A DNA stretch of 39,169 bases from the NCBI GenBank assembly GCA_001800815.1, contig MGWC01000065.1, positions 35,426 through 74,594 of the forward strand, written 5' to 3'. The stretch is from Euryarchaeota archaeon RBG_19FT_COMBO_56_21. Lineage in GTDB: Archaea > Thermoplasmatota > Thermoplasmata > UBA10834. The number at the start of each line of letters is the position of its first letter. The first letter of the stretch is position 1. The notes under the pieces were generated by a model, which made no database searches, was not told the origin of the DNA, and saw only the letters and a list, made by a program, of their open reading frames with translations. Position numbers and translations under genes: made by a program. Shown here one piece after another: positions 38,546 to 39,169 of this stretch.

Positions 38546-38932
38546 TCACGTCTTCTCCGCGGGCTTCTTCTCGGCCGGAGGAGCCGCCGCGACTGGTCTG
38601 GGTGCCTGCGCTGGGGCGGCTGCGGCGGACTTCTTATCGACCTTGACTTTCTCCTTCAGCTTGTTCCTGACAAGGACATGCTCGCGCTCGTACTTCATCG
38701 CGGCGTCCTTGGTCTTGTAGACCTTGGCATAGCCCGTGGTCTCCATCTTGCCGAACTCGGAGTCCATGGCATCCACTATGACCCGCTCCTTGGTCGTTTT
38801 GAGCATGGCCGCGATCTTCTCCCTGACGGCCTCCCGCTGTGGGGTGCCTTCCTTCGGGTGCACGGCCTTGAATCTGACCTCGGTCCTGTCGAGCAGCTCG
38901 TTCTCCTTCTTAGAGATTATCTCGATTTCCAT
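38546..38932 (-). CDS. rps24e: 30S ribosomal protein S24e
   Basis: A 128-residue small-subunit protein. The core (residues 1-100) shows MEIEIISKKENELLDRTEV, HPKEGTPQREAVREKIA and TTGYAKVYKTKDAAMKYERE. The last 27 or so residues are an Ala/Pro/Lys-rich tail that archaeal S24e usually lacks. It starts four bases after the dephospho-CoA kinase stop. Confidence 0.95.
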   Translation of the reverse strand: MEIEIISKKENELLDRTEVRFKAVHPKEGTPQREAVREKIAAMLKTTKERVIVDAMDSEFGKMETTGYAKVYKTKDAAMKYEREHVLVRNKLKEKVKVDKKSAAAAPAQAPRPVAAAPPAEKKPAEKT

Positions 38933-38936
38933 CGTC

Positions 38937-39169
38937 TCATCCTGCCATTCTCTTTATCGCGACGGTCGCCAGCGATCTTGATTCCTTGTCCACTTTGACT
39001 ACCATCAGGCCCCTCTTGGGGATCCCGTAGATGACATGCGCGCCCTCGGGGGCGTTCACAATCGCCACGAGTGAGGCCAGATCCTCTTCCCCGGAGACCT
39101 CGATTTTGACCCTGTCCTTCGACCGGACAGCGTCCCTGACGGCCTTCCACAGCGCCGGTGTGATTCGGC
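38937..39169 (-). CDS. GTP-dependent dephospho-CoA kinase, C-terminal part (DUF359)
   Basis: The gene is cut by the window end, so only its last 76 or so residues are visible. Reading the minus strand from 39167 to the TGA at 38939-38937 gives VSGEEDLASLVAIVNAPEG then AHVIYGIPKRGLMVVKV, the recognisable end of the DUF359 family. Its members phosphorylate dephospho-CoA with GTP in the last step of archaeal CoA synthesis. Order (this gene, S24e, S27ae) is the conserved archaeal arrangement. A 77-codon ATG-initiated frame on the same strand (38917-39150) is out of register and is not the gene. Confidence 0.88.
   Translation of the reverse strand, partial: RITPALWKAVRDAVRSKDRVKIEVSGEEDLASLVAIVNAPEGAHVIYGIPKRGLMVVKVDKESRSLATVAIKRMAG

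Noticed and set aside
38917..39150. 77-residue minus-strand ORF
   Set aside because: It overlaps the S24e start and is out of register with the DUF359 frame, which matches a known family.
1..39169. CRISPR arrays, insertion sequences, rRNA and prophage genes
   Set aside because: No regularly spaced repeats, transposase, integrase, capsid or rRNA signature was found on reading both strands.

Overview
The window is archaeal chromosomal DNA, most likely from a member of the Thermoplasmatota outside the Thermoplasmatales. The evidence is archaeal-type S-adenosylmethionine synthetase, FEN-1 with a PCNA box, RNase Z, ribosomal proteins S24e and S27ae next to a GTP-dependent dephospho-CoA kinase, TATA-box promoters about 25-28 nt before many start codons, and DUF835 domains. 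The aconitase-X pair marks the archaeal modified mevalonate pathway. The lineage call is inference.

Layout. 1-3300: the tail of an unidentified gene, a KaiC-like ATPase, a C45-family amidohydrolase, tRNA-Ile(GAU), an Lrp/AsnC regulator and a nitroreductase. 3379-10054: a double zinc-ribbon coiled-coil protein, then a 1762-residue protein made of a DUF835 domain and one huge, almost proline-free coiled coil. 10077-12641 (minus): S-adenosylmethionine synthetase and lysine 2,3-aminomutase. 12948-18619 (plus): a tight six-gene operon (thiolase, HMG-CoA-synthase-like protein, DUF35 protein, CoA-transferase A and B, class III aminotransferase), divergent from the aminomutase. 18627-19487: dapF. 19617-25681: N-acyl-D-amino-acid deacylase, an M20 peptidase and an oppD-oppF-dmpA operon. 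25851-28167 (minus): RNase Z, an MFS transporter and a 71-residue zinc protein. 28255-34563 (plus): ribulose-phosphate 3-epimerase, a small membrane protein, FEN-1 and an isoleucyl-tRNA synthetase with a long C-terminal extension. 34581-36526 (minus): aconitase-X small subunit fused to Nudix, and the aconitase-X large subunit. 36755-39169: a DMT transporter, a SnoaL/DUF4440-like protein, S27ae, S24e and the end of dephospho-CoA kinase.

Four things stand out. (1) The isoleucyl-tRNA synthetase carries two helix-hairpin-helix repeats, a proline-rich linker and a DUF835 domain closely related to the one heading the giant coiled-coil protein. (2) The aminomutase and divergent operon read as a route for lysine via beta-lysine, transamination, CoA transfer and thiolysis. 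(3) In that operon the HMG-CoA-synthase-like protein has lost the residues expected for catalysis, so it may be a structural partner of the thiolase/DUF35 pair. (4) The aconitase-X swivel subunit is fused to a Nudix hydrolase, tying Nudix chemistry to isoprenoid precursor synthesis.

Genes inside operons mostly have good Shine-Dalgarno sequences or ATGA-type overlaps. First genes often have a TATA box so close to the start codon that leaderless transcripts are expected. No CRISPR array, insertion sequence, rRNA or phage gene was seen.
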